A stretch of 64,000 bases of DNA from Rhizobium sp. N324 (GTDB taxonomy: Bacteria; Pseudomonadota; Alphaproteobacteria; Rhizobiales; Rhizobiaceae). Below are positions 46,072 through 53,945 of this stretch, in pieces; position 1 is the stretch's first letter; every line of letters begins with the position of its first letter. The DNA is taken from contig NZ_CP013630.1 of the NCBI RefSeq assembly GCF_001664485.1, forward strand, positions 2,917,001 through 2,981,000, given 5' to 3'. Below the pieces are notes generated by a model. The model saw nothing but the letters and a program-made list of their open reading frames with translations, searched no databases and was not told the DNA's origin. The position numbers were made by a program, and so were the translations under genes.

Positions 46072-46998
46072 TCATCCGTCCCACCGCCGGTCCATGCCGC
46101 TGGCGCACATCGACGGGTCCTGCCCGATAGCGTCGGTCAAAAAATCCAGAACTGTCTTGACGCGCAGCGGCATGTTTCGTCTTGAGGGATAGACGACGGT
46201 GATCGGCAGCCGGCTCGGCTGAAAATCTTCCATCACGGGGATCAGCCGGCCGGCGGCGATATCGGGTACTGCGATGATATGGGAGAGCACCGCCAGACCC
46301 GCGCCGGCAAGCGCCGCCCGGTGAATGGCAACCGCGCTACAGGCGGTCAGCCGCGGCGCGATCCGAACCGAAATGTCTTCCGACCCATTGGAGAACGACC
46401 ATGTCGCAACATCGCCAGCCCTGTCGTAGCACAGGCACTCATGCTCCTTGATGTCCTTCGGTGTCCTCGGCGGCGCCTTGCGCGCGAGATAGGCGGGCGA
46501 TGCGACCAGGAAGGCCGTCGTCCAGCCGATCCGCCGGCAGACGAGGCTGCTGTCGGCGACCGAGCCCAGCCGCACTTCGAGGTCGAGGCGCTCCTCGATC
46601 ATATCGGAGCTTTGCTCCCTGAAGAGCAGTTCCACGGAAAGTTTCGGATGGGCGGCGAGAAGATCGCCGAGCCGCTCGCTAAGGTAGAGGCCGAGCGGTG
46701 CCGGAACACTGAGCCTGACCTTTCCGGAAGCCATGGCTCCATCCGATCCAGTGGCATCGCCGAGCTCCTCCACCGCTTCAATAATTTTGAGCGCCATCGG
46801 CAGCATCCGTTCCCCTTCCGCCGTCAGCGACAGGCCACTGGTCGTGCGGTGCAGGAGGCGGGTATTGAAATGGCCTTCGAGGGCTGCGACCTGCCGCGAG
46901 ACCGCCGGCTGCGTCACATCGAGATCATGTGCCGCCGCCGAAAACGAGCCCGTCTCGACGACGCGCTGGAAGGTCCGCAATGCCGAAACGATATCCAT
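46072..46998 (-). CDS. LysR-family transcriptional regulator
   Basis: 308 aa. Helix-turn-helix at residues 1-60 (LRTFQRVVETGSFSAAAHDL, DVTQPAVSRQVAALEGHFNTRLLHRT) and a LysR substrate-binding domain from about 90 to 300. It is divergent from the AhpD-like gene; a GCATA-N5-TATGC site in the shared 131-bp promoter region fits the LysR box. Likely regulates itself and the operon beginning at 47130. Confidence 0.92.
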   Translation of the reverse strand: MDIVSALRTFQRVVETGSFSAAAHDLDVTQPAVSRQVAALEGHFNTRLLHRTTSGLSLTAEGERMLPMALKIIEAVEELGDATGSDGAMASGKVRLSVPAPLGLYLSERLGDLLAAHPKLSVELLFREQSSDMIEERLDLEVRLGSVADSSLVCRRIGWTTAFLVASPAYLARKAPPRTPKDIKEHECLCYDRAGDVATWSFSNGSEDISVRIAPRLTACSAVAIHRAALAGAGLAVLSHIIAVPDIAAGRLIPVMEDFQPSRLPITVVYPSRRNMPLRVKTVLDFLTDAIGQDPSMCASGMDRRWDG

Positions 46999-47019
46999 AT
47001 CTGCCCCTCATACTTTTGC

Positions 47020-47034
47020 GCATAGGCTTTATGC
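47020..47034. promoter_or_regulatory. Candidate LysR box GCATA-GGCTT-TATGC
   Basis: Perfect 5-bp arms with 5-base spacer, 21 bases upstream of the LysR start codon, in the divergent promoter region. Confidence 0.5.
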
Positions 47035-47069
47035 AGGCAGCCTAGGCTGGAATGGCTTTACAGTCCAGC

Positions 47070-47115
47070 AATTAAGGATATCTTTTATCCATAAGGATAT
47101 TACACATCCTTAATT
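47070..47115. promoter_or_regulatory. Two adjacent Rrf2-type sites upstream of the AhpD-like operon
   Basis: Site 1 is AATTAAGGATA-TCTTT-TATCC (47070-47090). Site 2 is TAAGGAT-ATTACAC-ATCCTTA (47092-47112). The first is repeated with the same 11-bp left arm and the same TATCC right arm at 51010-51030, upstream of the Rrf2 gene. Confidence 0.65.
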
Positions 47116-47129
47116 AGAGGAGAAATGAC

Positions 47130-47609
47130 ATGAGCCAGCGATTGAACTACGCCCAGCAGTCCCCCGAGCTTTTCAAGAAATTCATGGAATTCAGCATGGC
47201 GCTGAGAAGCAGCGTCATCGACGAGAAGCTGCAGGCGCTCATCGAAATCCGCGCCTCGCAGATCAACGGATGCGGCTTTTGTCTCGATATGCATGTGAAG
47301 CAGGCAAAGATCCACGGCGAGACGGAGCTGCGGCTCCACCACGTCGCCATCTGGCGGGAATCGAACCTGTTCGTTCCCCGCGAGCGCGCCGCCCTTGCCT
47401 GGACCGAAGCGCTGACGAAACTTCCAGAAGGCGGCATTCCCGACGAGATTTACGAACGGGTTCGCGGCCAGCTTTCCGAAAAGGAAATCTCCGACCTGAC
47501 CTTCGTCGTCATGGCCATCAATGCCTGGAACCGCGTCAATGTCGGCTTCAAGACCGTGCCCGGTTCGGCCGACAAGGCCTACGGCCTCGACAAGGCTGGC
47601 TTGAACTAA
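47130..47609 (+). CDS. AhpD-like carboxymuconolactone decarboxylase family protein
   Basis: 159 aa all-helical protein with the AhpD core: LIEIRASQINGCGFCLDMHV with Cys48 and Cys51 (CGFC) and His55 as the thiol/proton-relay residues. Such proteins act as alkylhydroperoxidases or reductants of peroxides. GAGGAG is 7 bases before the ATG. It is the first gene of a probable operon with an NmrA-like protein (68 bases apart), a cupin and an MscS channel, under two Rrf2-type sites and a LysR box, which points to an oxidative or nitrosative stress response. Confidence 0.9.
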   Translation: MSQRLNYAQQSPELFKKFMEFSMALRSSVIDEKLQALIEIRASQINGCGFCLDMHVKQAKIHGETELRLHHVAIWRESNLFVPRERAALAWTEALTKLPEGGIPDEIYERVRGQLSEKEISDLTFVVMAINAWNRVNVGFKTVPGSADKAYGLDKAGLN

Positions 47610-47677
47610 ACCTTACAATTTATTGAGAAGATTCACCTTTGACGCCGCCGCACCCCGGCGGCGAACGGAGACCTGTT

Positions 47678-48433
47678 ATGAAAATCGTTGTCATCGGCGG
47701 AACCGGCCTCATCGGTTCGAAGACTGTCGCCCGCCTGCGCCAGAAGGGACATGAGGTGATCGCCGCCTCACCGAATTCAGGCGTCAATACGATCACGGGA
47801 GAAGGGCTCGCAGAGGCGCTCGAGGGTGCCGAAATCGTGCTCGATCTTGCCAATTCGCCCTCCTTCGAAGACAAGGCCGTTCTCGAATTCTTCGAGACGT
47901 CGGGGCGCAATCTTCTCGCCGCCGAGAAAGCGGCCGGCGTCAAGCATCATATCGCGCTCTCCGTCGTCGGCACCGAGCGTCTGCAGGACAGCGGTTATTT
48001 CCGCGGCAAGCTTGCCCAGGAAAAGCTGATCAAGGCGTCGGGCATCCCCTATACCATCGTGCATTCGACGCAGTTCATGGAATTCCTGAACGGCATCGCC
48101 CAGTCGGGCACGGTCGGCCAGACGGTTCGCCTGTCGCCGGCCTATGTGCAGCCGATCGCCTCCGACGACGTCGCCGACGCCATGGCAGATGTGGCGCTCT
48201 CCGCGCCCGCCAACGCCGCGATCGAGATATCAGGTCCGGAACGGGCGCGCTTGAGCGAACTGGTCGCCCGATATCTGAAGGCCATGAACGACCTGCGTGT
48301 CGTCGAGGCCGATCCGGAAGCGAAATATTTCGGAGTTCGGCTCAACGACCAGTCGCTCGTTTCCGACGACAGGCCGCGGCTCGGTTCGATCACCTTCGAA
48401 CAATGGTTCGCGAAATCCGCCCGGCCGAAGTGA
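47678..48433 (+). CDS. NmrA/SDR-type NAD(P)-binding protein
   Basis: 251 aa atypical short-chain dehydrogenase. KIVVIGGTGLIGSKTVARL at residues 2-20 is the nucleotide-binding motif; HHIALSVVGTERL replaces the classical YxxxK active site, and LAQEKLIKASGIPYTIVHST is typical of NmrA/YwnB-like proteins. ATG 47678 fits the family start. Second gene of the AhpD-like operon; substrate unknown. Confidence 0.88.
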   Translation: MKIVVIGGTGLIGSKTVARLRQKGHEVIAASPNSGVNTITGEGLAEALEGAEIVLDLANSPSFEDKAVLEFFETSGRNLLAAEKAAGVKHHIALSVVGTERLQDSGYFRGKLAQEKLIKASGIPYTIVHSTQFMEFLNGIAQSGTVGQTVRLSPAYVQPIASDDVADAMADVALSAPANAAIEISGPERARLSELVARYLKAMNDLRVVEADPEAKYFGVRLNDQSLVSDDRPRLGSITFEQWFAKSARPK

Positions 48434-48495
48434 TTTTGTCCCTGGACGCGGCCACTGGGACGCGTCCTGCCACCCCAGCAAAGTTGGAGATTCCC

Positions 48496-48912
48496 ATGAT
48501 CAGAGCTTCATTCCTCGCCGCCGCCCTCGTCTGCCTGGCGGCCACCGGCGCCGGCGCCCACGACAGCAGCAAATCTGCCAAGGTCACCCTCGTCTATGAA
48601 CACCCGCTTCCGAACGTGCCCGGCAAGAGCATCAAGGGCGTGCTGGTCGAATATGGTCCCGGTGGCTTCTCCGAAGGCCATACCCATCCCGACTCGGCTT
48701 TCATCTACGCCACCGTGCTTGAAGGATCGATCCGCAGCCAGGTCAATGACGGCCCGGTCAAGGTCTATCAGGCCGGCGAGAGTTTTTCCGAAATGCCGGG
48801 CGACCGCCACGGGGTCAGCGCCAACGGCAGCGAAACGAAACCCGCCCGCCTGCTCGCCGTGTTCGTGGTCGACACCAACCAGAAAGAACTGACCTACCCC
48901 CTCAAGAAATAA
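48496..48912 (+). CDS. Secreted cupin-domain protein
   Basis: 138 aa. Signal peptide of about 21 residues (ends TGAGA-HD). A single cupin barrel follows: GFSEGHTHPDSAFIYATVLEG holds the His-His-Glu-like metal set of motif 1, and GDRHGVSAN carries the motif 2 His. This predicts a periplasmic metal-dependent binding or oxygenase-like protein. GGAG lies 8 bases upstream of the ATG. It is the third gene in the same direction after the NmrA-like gene, 62 bases apart. Confidence 0.88.
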   Translation: MIRASFLAAALVCLAATGAGAHDSSKSAKVTLVYEHPLPNVPGKSIKGVLVEYGPGGFSEGHTHPDSAFIYATVLEGSIRSQVNDGPVKVYQAGESFSEMPGDRHGVSANGSETKPARLLAVFVVDTNQKELTYPLKK

Positions 48913-49001
48913 GGCGCCGCCAAACCCGTCCGCGCCGGGCCGATGCTTGCGCGGGCGGCCGACATGCTCAATCATATGCCGCCCCTCCCGGAGACAGAGA
49001 G

Positions 49002-50486
49002 ATGATCTACGACGCACTCTTCGGCAAGCCTCTGATATCGCTGATAACAGTCGGCTTCGCCGGTATCGTCGTCTGGTACTTTCTCTCCAGCCAGCGACCG
49101 ACCACCCGGCTGGTGGTGCAGATCCCCTTTTTTGCCGTGATGACGCTGATCCTGGTCGGCAGCGGCATCGAACCCCACCGATTTCAAGGATATGGCTCCG
49201 AAGATCCGCAGGCCTTGCTCGTCATTCTCGCGAAAACGCTCTGGTGGATTCATCTGGCGTGGGCTGTCATCGGTTTCATCAGGCTGTATCTGGTTCTGGA
49301 GGGCAGTCCCCGAGAGGCCCGCCTGCTGCAGGATCTCGTCATCGGCGTCGTCTATATCGGCATGGCCCTGTCGGTTCTGGCCTTCGTCTTCGGCGTACCG
49401 ATCGGCACCCTCGTTGCGACCTCGGGCGTGGTCGCCATCATTCTCGGCCTTGCGCTGCAAAATACGCTCGCCGACGTCTTCTCCGGCATCGCGCTGACAC
49501 TCGGCCGGCCCTATGTCATCGGCGACTGGATTCTTTTGAGCGATGGCACGGAAGGGCGCGTCGTCGAGAGCAACTGGCGCGCGACCCATATCCTGACCAG
49601 CGCCAACAATGTCGTTGTGCTGCCGAACAGCTTTCTGGCCAAGCTCGGACTGACCAATGTCAGCCGGCCGGACGAGAGCCATCTGCTGATCCTCACGATC
49701 CGCATCGCTCCGACACGGATGCCGGCATCGGTTCGCCACGTCATGGCAACGGCGCTCGCAAGCTGCAATTCCATCGTGCGCGAGCCGCCGCCTGTCGTTG
49801 CGTTGAGGGGACTCGACGCCACGGCGCTGGAAGTCGAGCTGCAGTTCCGGGTAACGAGCCCCAGCCAGCGTGTGCCGGCGCGAAACGAGGTGCTCGATCT
49901 TGTCTATCGCCACTGCAAATCGGCCGGCCTGCTTCTCGCCGTTCCGGCGGCGGCCTCGGTCCTGACGGGCGATCTGCCGACCGAAGAGAGCGCACGACTG
50001 CCGCGTGTGACGCCGCTCGAACTGATCGAGGCCATTCCGATCTTTGCGACGCTGACGGCCGATGAAAAGCAAAAACTCGCCGAGACCGCCGCCGTGCGTG
50101 AATTCCGCAAAGGCGACGTGATCGTGCGGGAGGGCGAAATGCTGCCGTCGCTGATGATGGTGCGGGCCGGCATTGTTACGGCGCGACATCAAGATGGGGA
50201 ACGCGGTCGACTCGCACCCGGTGATTTTTTCGGCGAGACCGGACTGCTCGCCGGCATGCAGGAAGTCTGCACCCTGGAGGCTCTAACGCCGGTGACCGTC
50301 TATGAAATCGATCAGCAAGCCTTCGCGCCGCTACTGAACGAGCGTCCGGCGCTGGCTGAGGAAATTGCCGAAGATCTCGCCAGCCGCGCGGAGCGCTTTC
50401 GCAACGGCGCCGCCCTGCCGGCGGAACCCGCCGCCCACAGCCCGCATGCCATTCTGAAAACCATCAGGACCATCTTCAGGGGGTAG
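49002..50486 (+). CDS. MscS-type mechanosensitive channel with C-terminal cyclic nucleotide-binding domain
   Basis: 494 aa inner-membrane channel. Four hydrophobic helices up to about residue 170, the pore helix GTLVATSGVVAIILGLALQNTL at about 135-156 broken into its glycine/alanine-rich parts, then the beta domain (GRPYVIGDWILLSDGTEGRVV). A C-terminal Crp-like cNMP-binding domain spans about 345-465 (FRKGDVIVREGEMLPSLMMV, GDFFGETGLLAG). This is the bacterial cyclic-nucleotide-gated (bCNG) subfamily. It abuts the convergent Rrf2 gene without any gap. Confidence 0.92.
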   Translation: MIYDALFGKPLISLITVGFAGIVVWYFLSSQRPTTRLVVQIPFFAVMTLILVGSGIEPHRFQGYGSEDPQALLVILAKTLWWIHLAWAVIGFIRLYLVLEGSPREARLLQDLVIGVVYIGMALSVLAFVFGVPIGTLVATSGVVAIILGLALQNTLADVFSGIALTLGRPYVIGDWILLSDGTEGRVVESNWRATHILTSANNVVVLPNSFLAKLGLTNVSRPDESHLLILTIRIAPTRMPASVRHVMATALASCNSIVREPPPVVALRGLDATALEVELQFRVTSPSQRVPARNEVLDLVYRHCKSAGLLLAVPAAASVLTGDLPTEESARLPRVTPLELIEAIPIFATLTADEKQKLAETAAVREFRKGDVIVREGEMLPSLMMVRAGIVTARHQDGERGRLAPGDFFGETGLLAGMQEVCTLEALTPVTVYEIDQQAFAPLLNERPALAEEIAEDLASRAERFRNGAALPAEPAAHSPHAILKTIRTIFRG

Positions 50487-50975
50487 TCAGCCGGCGCGCT
50501 TGAGAACCCATTCGAAGGTGCTCCGCCAGAGGTCAGCCGGCACGTCCTCGGACAAGGTGCCGACCAGGTCGGAAAGCCGGACCCGCCTCAGCGTATCGCG
50601 CCAAGCCTCGTCGGCTTCCCACATGACGCGGGCGACCGCGCAAGGCTTGCTGTCGCAGTAGCCGGCCGGCCGGCAGGGATTGTTCTCCCGGATATTCGTG
50701 CAGGTGAAGCTGCGCGCCTTGCCCTCGACCGCCTCGACGATCTCGAGGAAATTGATCTCCGACGGCGTCCGCGCAAGCCTGTAGCCGCCGCTCGGGCCGA
50801 GCGTGGTCTCGACCAGCGATGCCTGCGACAGGCTCTGCAGCGCTTTGGAGAGATATTCCTTCGGCAGGCCATGAAGCTCGGCGAGCGCCTTGGTGGAAAG
50901 ATACCTGCCCTCGGGCAGGCTCGCGAGAATGGCGCAGCAATGGAGCGCCCACTCGACCTGGCTTTTCAGGATCAT
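50487..50975 (-). CDS. Rrf2-family transcriptional regulator with four-Cys cluster
   Basis: 162 aa winged helix regulator. STKALAELHGLPKEYLSKALQSL is the helix-turn-helix and GPSGGYRLAR the wing. Cysteines 92, 101, 107 and 112 (CTNIRENNPC then YC and PC) form a likely Fe-S cluster site as in NsrR/IscR/RsrR, with an extra Cys compared with the three-Cys pattern. It is thus a probable redox or nitric oxide sensor. A site identical in both arms to one before the AhpD-like operon lies 35 bases upstream of its start, predicting autoregulation and control of that operon. Confidence 0.92.
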   Translation of the reverse strand: MILKSQVEWALHCCAILASLPEGRYLSTKALAELHGLPKEYLSKALQSLSQASLVETTLGPSGGYRLARTPSEINFLEIVEAVEGKARSFTCTNIRENNPCRPAGYCDSKPCAVARVMWEADEAWRDTLRRVRLSDLVGTLSEDVPADLWRSTFEWVLKRAG

Positions 50976-51009
50976 TCAGCAACTCGCGTGATACTGGTTC
51001 TGCGAACGG

Positions 51010-51030
51010 AATTAAGGATAAACACTATCC
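51010..51030. promoter_or_regulatory. Rrf2-type site upstream of the Rrf2 gene
   Basis: AATTAAGGATA-AACAC-TATCC, with the left and right arms identical to the site at 47070-47090 and a different spacer. Confidence 0.65.
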
Positions 51031-51137
51031 GCAAATCGACATGATGTAAATGACCGCGCAAATTGGCCTCCGCCCCTGCCCGGGGAATGTCGGTACGGGC
51101 TCTCGCGTGCCTCCTGCCCTAAAATTTTCCATGCGTC

Positions 51138-51169
51138 GGGAATAAAACCGCCGCGTCTCGTGTCTCATC
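51138..51169 (+). promoter_or_regulatory. Candidate ECF-sigma promoter
   Basis: GGGAATAAAA (51138-51147) and TGTCTC (51161-51166) are separated as GGAATA-N16-TGTCTC, with an overlapping CGTCTC. The layout fits an autoregulated ECF promoter upstream of the secreted protein, sigma factor and anti-sigma genes. Confidence 0.5.
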
Positions 51170-51214
51170 TGAGGTATCGCAAAATTGCGTGCCCAGTTCT
51201 CAAGGAGAGACATC

Positions 51215-51595
51215 ATGAAATCCGTGAAATTCCTGTCCGTCGTGGCCGCTGCGGCCCTCGCCGCAACCGCTGCTTTCGCAGCCGCTCCCGTCAAGGAAGT
51301 CGAATCGGCCAAGGGCAAGGTTCTTGCCGGCGAAAACGGCATGACCCTCTACACATTCAAAAAGGACGCCAAGGGCGTTTCCAACTGCAATGACGATTGC
51401 GCCAAGAACTGGCCGCCGCTGATGGCCGCTTCCGATGCCAAGGCCGATGGTGCATATTCGATCATCGATCGGAAGGATGGCACGAAGCAATGGGCCAAGG
51501 ACGGCATGCCGCTCTATTACTGGGTCAAGGACAAGAAGTCGGGCGACATCACCGGCGACGGCGTCGGCGGCAATTGGGACCTTGCCAAACCTTGA
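51215..51595 (+). CDS. COG4315-type secreted repeat protein
   Basis: 126 aa. Signal peptide of about 22 residues (ends AFAAA). The mature part has the secreted-repeat pattern GMTLYTFKKDAKGVSNCNDDCAKNWPPL, split here over two strands, with a Cys pair C-N-D-D-C, and a second unit DGMPLYYWVKDKKSGDITGDG. AAGGAGAG precedes the ATG. First gene of a probable operon with an ECF sigma factor and anti-sigma factor, so it is likely a target of the sigma factor. Confidence 0.9.
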   Translation: MKSVKFLSVVAAAALAATAAFAAAPVKEVESAKGKVLAGENGMTLYTFKKDAKGVSNCNDDCAKNWPPLMAASDAKADGAYSIIDRKDGTKQWAKDGMPLYYWVKDKKSGDITGDGVGGNWDLAKP

Positions 51596-51629
51596 TCGCA
51601 GGGGCCTTGATCATCAGAAAGCGGCTGGC

Positions 51630-52145
51630 GTGAAAACACCCGCACCTGAAAGTTTCGAGGGCCAGATCCTGGCCCTCCTCCCCTCGCTCAGGCGCTATTC
51701 GCGCAGCCTGACGCGTTCGGATGCCGATGGCGAGGATCTGCTCCAGGATTGCGTCGAGAAGGTGCTGGCGCGCCGCGGACAATGGCGTGGCCGCAACCTG
51801 CGCGGCTGGGTCCTGACCATCATGACCAATCTCTACCGCAACGGCCGGCGCGGCAAGGCGCGCGACGGCCTGGTCGAACTCGACGCCGCCGAGGATATCG
51901 CCACCCCCGAACCGCCGGCCGATCCGCTGGCGCGTGCCCGGCTCGACGATGCGTTGAACAGCCTTTCGGAGGAGCACCGCGCCGTGCTGATGCTCGTGGT
52001 CATCGAGGGATACACCTACGGCGAGGTCGCCGCCGCCCTCGATATCCCCATCGGCACCGTCATGTCCCGGCTGTCGCGCGCCCGCCACCGCGTCGCCGAG
52101 CGGCTGAAAGCCGATAACGTCATTACGCTTCGGAGACCGAAATGA
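51630..52145 (+). CDS. ECF-type RNA polymerase sigma factor
   Basis: 171 aa. Sigma region 2 (LLPSLRRYSRSLTRSDADGEDLLQDCVEKVL is the helix 2.1-2.2 part) and region 4 (LNSLSEEHRAVLMLVVIEGYTYGEVAAALDIPIGTVMSRLSRARHRV, divided here by the turn) with a short linker. Start assigned to GTG 51630; the ribosome binding site is weak. The stop overlaps the anti-sigma start as ATGA. Group not fixed, but the linkage to a COG4315 protein resembles ECF26-like loci as I recall them. Confidence 0.9.
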   Translation: MKTPAPESFEGQILALLPSLRRYSRSLTRSDADGEDLLQDCVEKVLARRGQWRGRNLRGWVLTIMTNLYRNGRRGKARDGLVELDAAEDIATPEPPADPLARARLDDALNSLSEEHRAVLMLVVIEGYTYGEVAAALDIPIGTVMSRLSRARHRVAERLKADNVITLRRPK

Positions 52146-52924
52146 ACGAGACCAACCCGATCGTCACCGAAGCCGATCTTCACGCCTATGCCGACGGCCA
52201 ACTGCCGGAAGCGGCGCGCGCCCGCATCGAAGCCTACCTTGCCGACAATCCCGACGAGGCGGCGCTGGTCGCTGAATGGCAGGCGCAGAATAGCGGCATC
52301 CGGTCGCTGTTTTCAGGATATGAGCAGGCGAAGGACACGGACGCCCTGCTCGTATCACCCCCGCGCACCGTCTCGTCGGAGTGGAGACGCCTGGCGATCG
52401 CCGCCGCGGCCCTCGTCGTCTTCGCGCTCGGCGCCGTCAGCGGCCATTACGGCCCGGCACTTCTGACAAAGCCGGAGCTGCAGCTTGCCGGCTCCGAAAC
52501 CCTGCCGAAGCAGGCCGAGACCGCTTTCTTGGTTTATGCCGCCGAGGTTCGCCACCCGGTCGAAGTCTTCGCCGACGAGGAAGCCCACCTCGCCACCTGG
52601 CTCGGCAAGCGCCTCGCCATCCAGAACCTGAAGATCCCGAACCTGCAGCCGCTCGGCTTCAAGTTGGTCGGCGGCCGCCTGCTGCCGGTCGATGACAGAC
52701 CGGGCGCCATGTTCATGTACGAGAACCAGGCCGGCGAGCGCCTGACCGTCATCGTCGGCCGCAACACCGAAAACCGTACGACGAGCTTCCGCTTCGCCTC
52801 ATCGGGCAATCTCGAGACCTTCTACTGGATCGACGGCGAACTCGGTTATGCCGTCACCGGCGAAATCACGCGTGAGACCCTGCGCGGTGTGGCCGAGGAA
52901 TGCTATCGGCAGTTCCCTTCGTGA
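52142..52924 (+). CDS. Anti-sigma factor, single-pass membrane protein
   Basis: 260 aa. The N-terminal cytoplasmic part (about 1-80: TEADLHAYADGQLPEAARARIEAYLADN in two helices) is an anti-sigma-type domain without the zinc HxxxCxxC motif. One transmembrane helix spans about 84-102, followed by a periplasmic domain of about 155 residues. It overlaps the sigma factor gene by 4 bases and should hold the sigma factor at the membrane until an envelope signal arrives. Confidence 0.88.
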   Translation: MNETNPIVTEADLHAYADGQLPEAARARIEAYLADNPDEAALVAEWQAQNSGIRSLFSGYEQAKDTDALLVSPPRTVSSEWRRLAIAAAALVVFALGAVSGHYGPALLTKPELQLAGSETLPKQAETAFLVYAAEVRHPVEVFADEEAHLATWLGKRLAIQNLKIPNLQPLGFKLVGGRLLPVDDRPGAMFMYENQAGERLTVIVGRNTENRTTSFRFASSGNLETFYWIDGELGYAVTGEITRETLRGVAEECYRQFPS

Positions 52925-52927
52925 GAA

Positions 52928-53299
52928 TCAGCGCTTTGGATCGTTGGCAAGTTCGATCGGCTGCCCATGCGGCGTGGCTTCGGCGGCCCGCTGCCAGCTC
53001 TGCTGCAGGTCGAGAATGGCAGATGCATCCGCTATGCCGCGGCTGACGAGCAGTTCGGAAAGGGCCGCCACCCAGCAGTCGAAATAATCGCTGCCATCCT
53101 CGGCGCGTTGAGGCTTGTGCAATTCTTTCGACAGGACTTCCGCCCATTCGCCCCAGGCAAACAGCCCCTTCTCGTGCAGATGCACCGTCATGGCGAAGGC
53201 CTCCGCCGCCCAAGGCTCGGGAAAGACCGGATCACCCTCCGGCGACCTCGGCAACCCAAGCGATTGCGCCAACTGAGACGGCGTCTCACAAGTGCTCAA
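52928..53299 (-). CDS. Nitrile hydratase accessory (activator-like) protein
   Basis: 123 aa. P14K/nitrile hydratase beta-related accessory protein: [22 protein letters not shown] at the start, then FPEPWAAEAFAMTVHLHEKGLFAWGEWAEVLS in two parts, and YFDCWVAALSELLVSRG. It probably helps metal insertion into the alpha subunit. TTG 53299 is preferred because GGGAGAG precedes it, overlapping the end of the beta-subunit gene; ATG 53317 is an alternative without ribosome binding site. Confidence 0.8.
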   Translation of the reverse strand: MSTCETPSQLAQSLGLPRSPEGDPVFPEPWAAEAFAMTVHLHEKGLFAWGEWAEVLSKELHKPQRAEDGSDYFDCWVAALSELLVSRGIADASAILDLQQSWQRAAEATPHGQPIELANDPKR

Positions 53300-53945
53300 G
53301 ATAGCTCTCCCACGCATCGATGGAGACCGTCAGCGACGGATCCGCTCCTTCGCCCCAGATCTCACCGCCGCCGAAGACGACCGTATAGAGCCATTGCGGA
53401 TTTTCGCCGCGGCCATGCGCATTATCGTCGGGGAAGACGAATGCCCCTTGCACCGCCTCGACGACGCCCGTCTTGGCGCGCGCATAACGCGGCAGCCGCG
53501 TATGGGTGGCCGGATTGAAATTCCTCGTCCTCACCGCCTCTCCGACCGCAAAGCGCGGGGCGGTTTCGACAGGACGATCGCAAGGCCCGCCTTTCGCCAG
53601 CGCGCCCGGCACCATCTCTGCCTTCAGCATCCGCTTCGGCACCGTGCCTGCCTGCAGCTTTCGCCCGGAGACCAGCTCCTCGAGCGTGGCAAAACCGTGC
53701 CTTGCGAGCAGCATCTCGACACCGCGGATCCAGATCTCGTAATAGCTGGCGGCGAGATAATCGGCCGGCGGAATATTTTCGCGCGCATGCCGACTTTCAT
53801 CGATCGTCCAGACGCCGAAAGCGCCGCAGGAAAGTGTGATGCCGAGGGCCCGCTTTTCCCATTCGGCGTGGAAACAGGGCTCGTCCTTTTCGGGCGCGAC
53901 AGGCCCGAAACCCATCTGCCCGCCGAGATCGTGCGGTCCGTTCAT
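53286..53945 (-). CDS. nthB: Nitrile hydratase subunit beta
   Basis: 219 aa. [16 protein letters not shown] is the typical start of the beta subunit; [38 protein letters not shown] and the C-terminal SH3-like barrel ([27 protein letters not shown], in segments) follow. With the alpha subunit it hydrates nitriles to amides in the cytoplasm. Its start overlaps the alpha gene stop by 4 bases, so the subunits are made in equal amounts. Confidence 0.95.
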   Translation of the reverse strand: MNGPHDLGGQMGFGPVAPEKDEPCFHAEWEKRALGITLSCGAFGVWTIDESRHARENIPPADYLAASYYEIWIRGVEMLLARHGFATLEELVSGRKLQAGTVPKRMLKAEMVPGALAKGGPCDRPVETAPRFAVGEAVRTRNFNPATHTRLPRYARAKTGVVEAVQGAFVFPDDNAHGRGENPQWLYTVVFGGGEIWGEGADPSLTVSIDAWESYLEHL

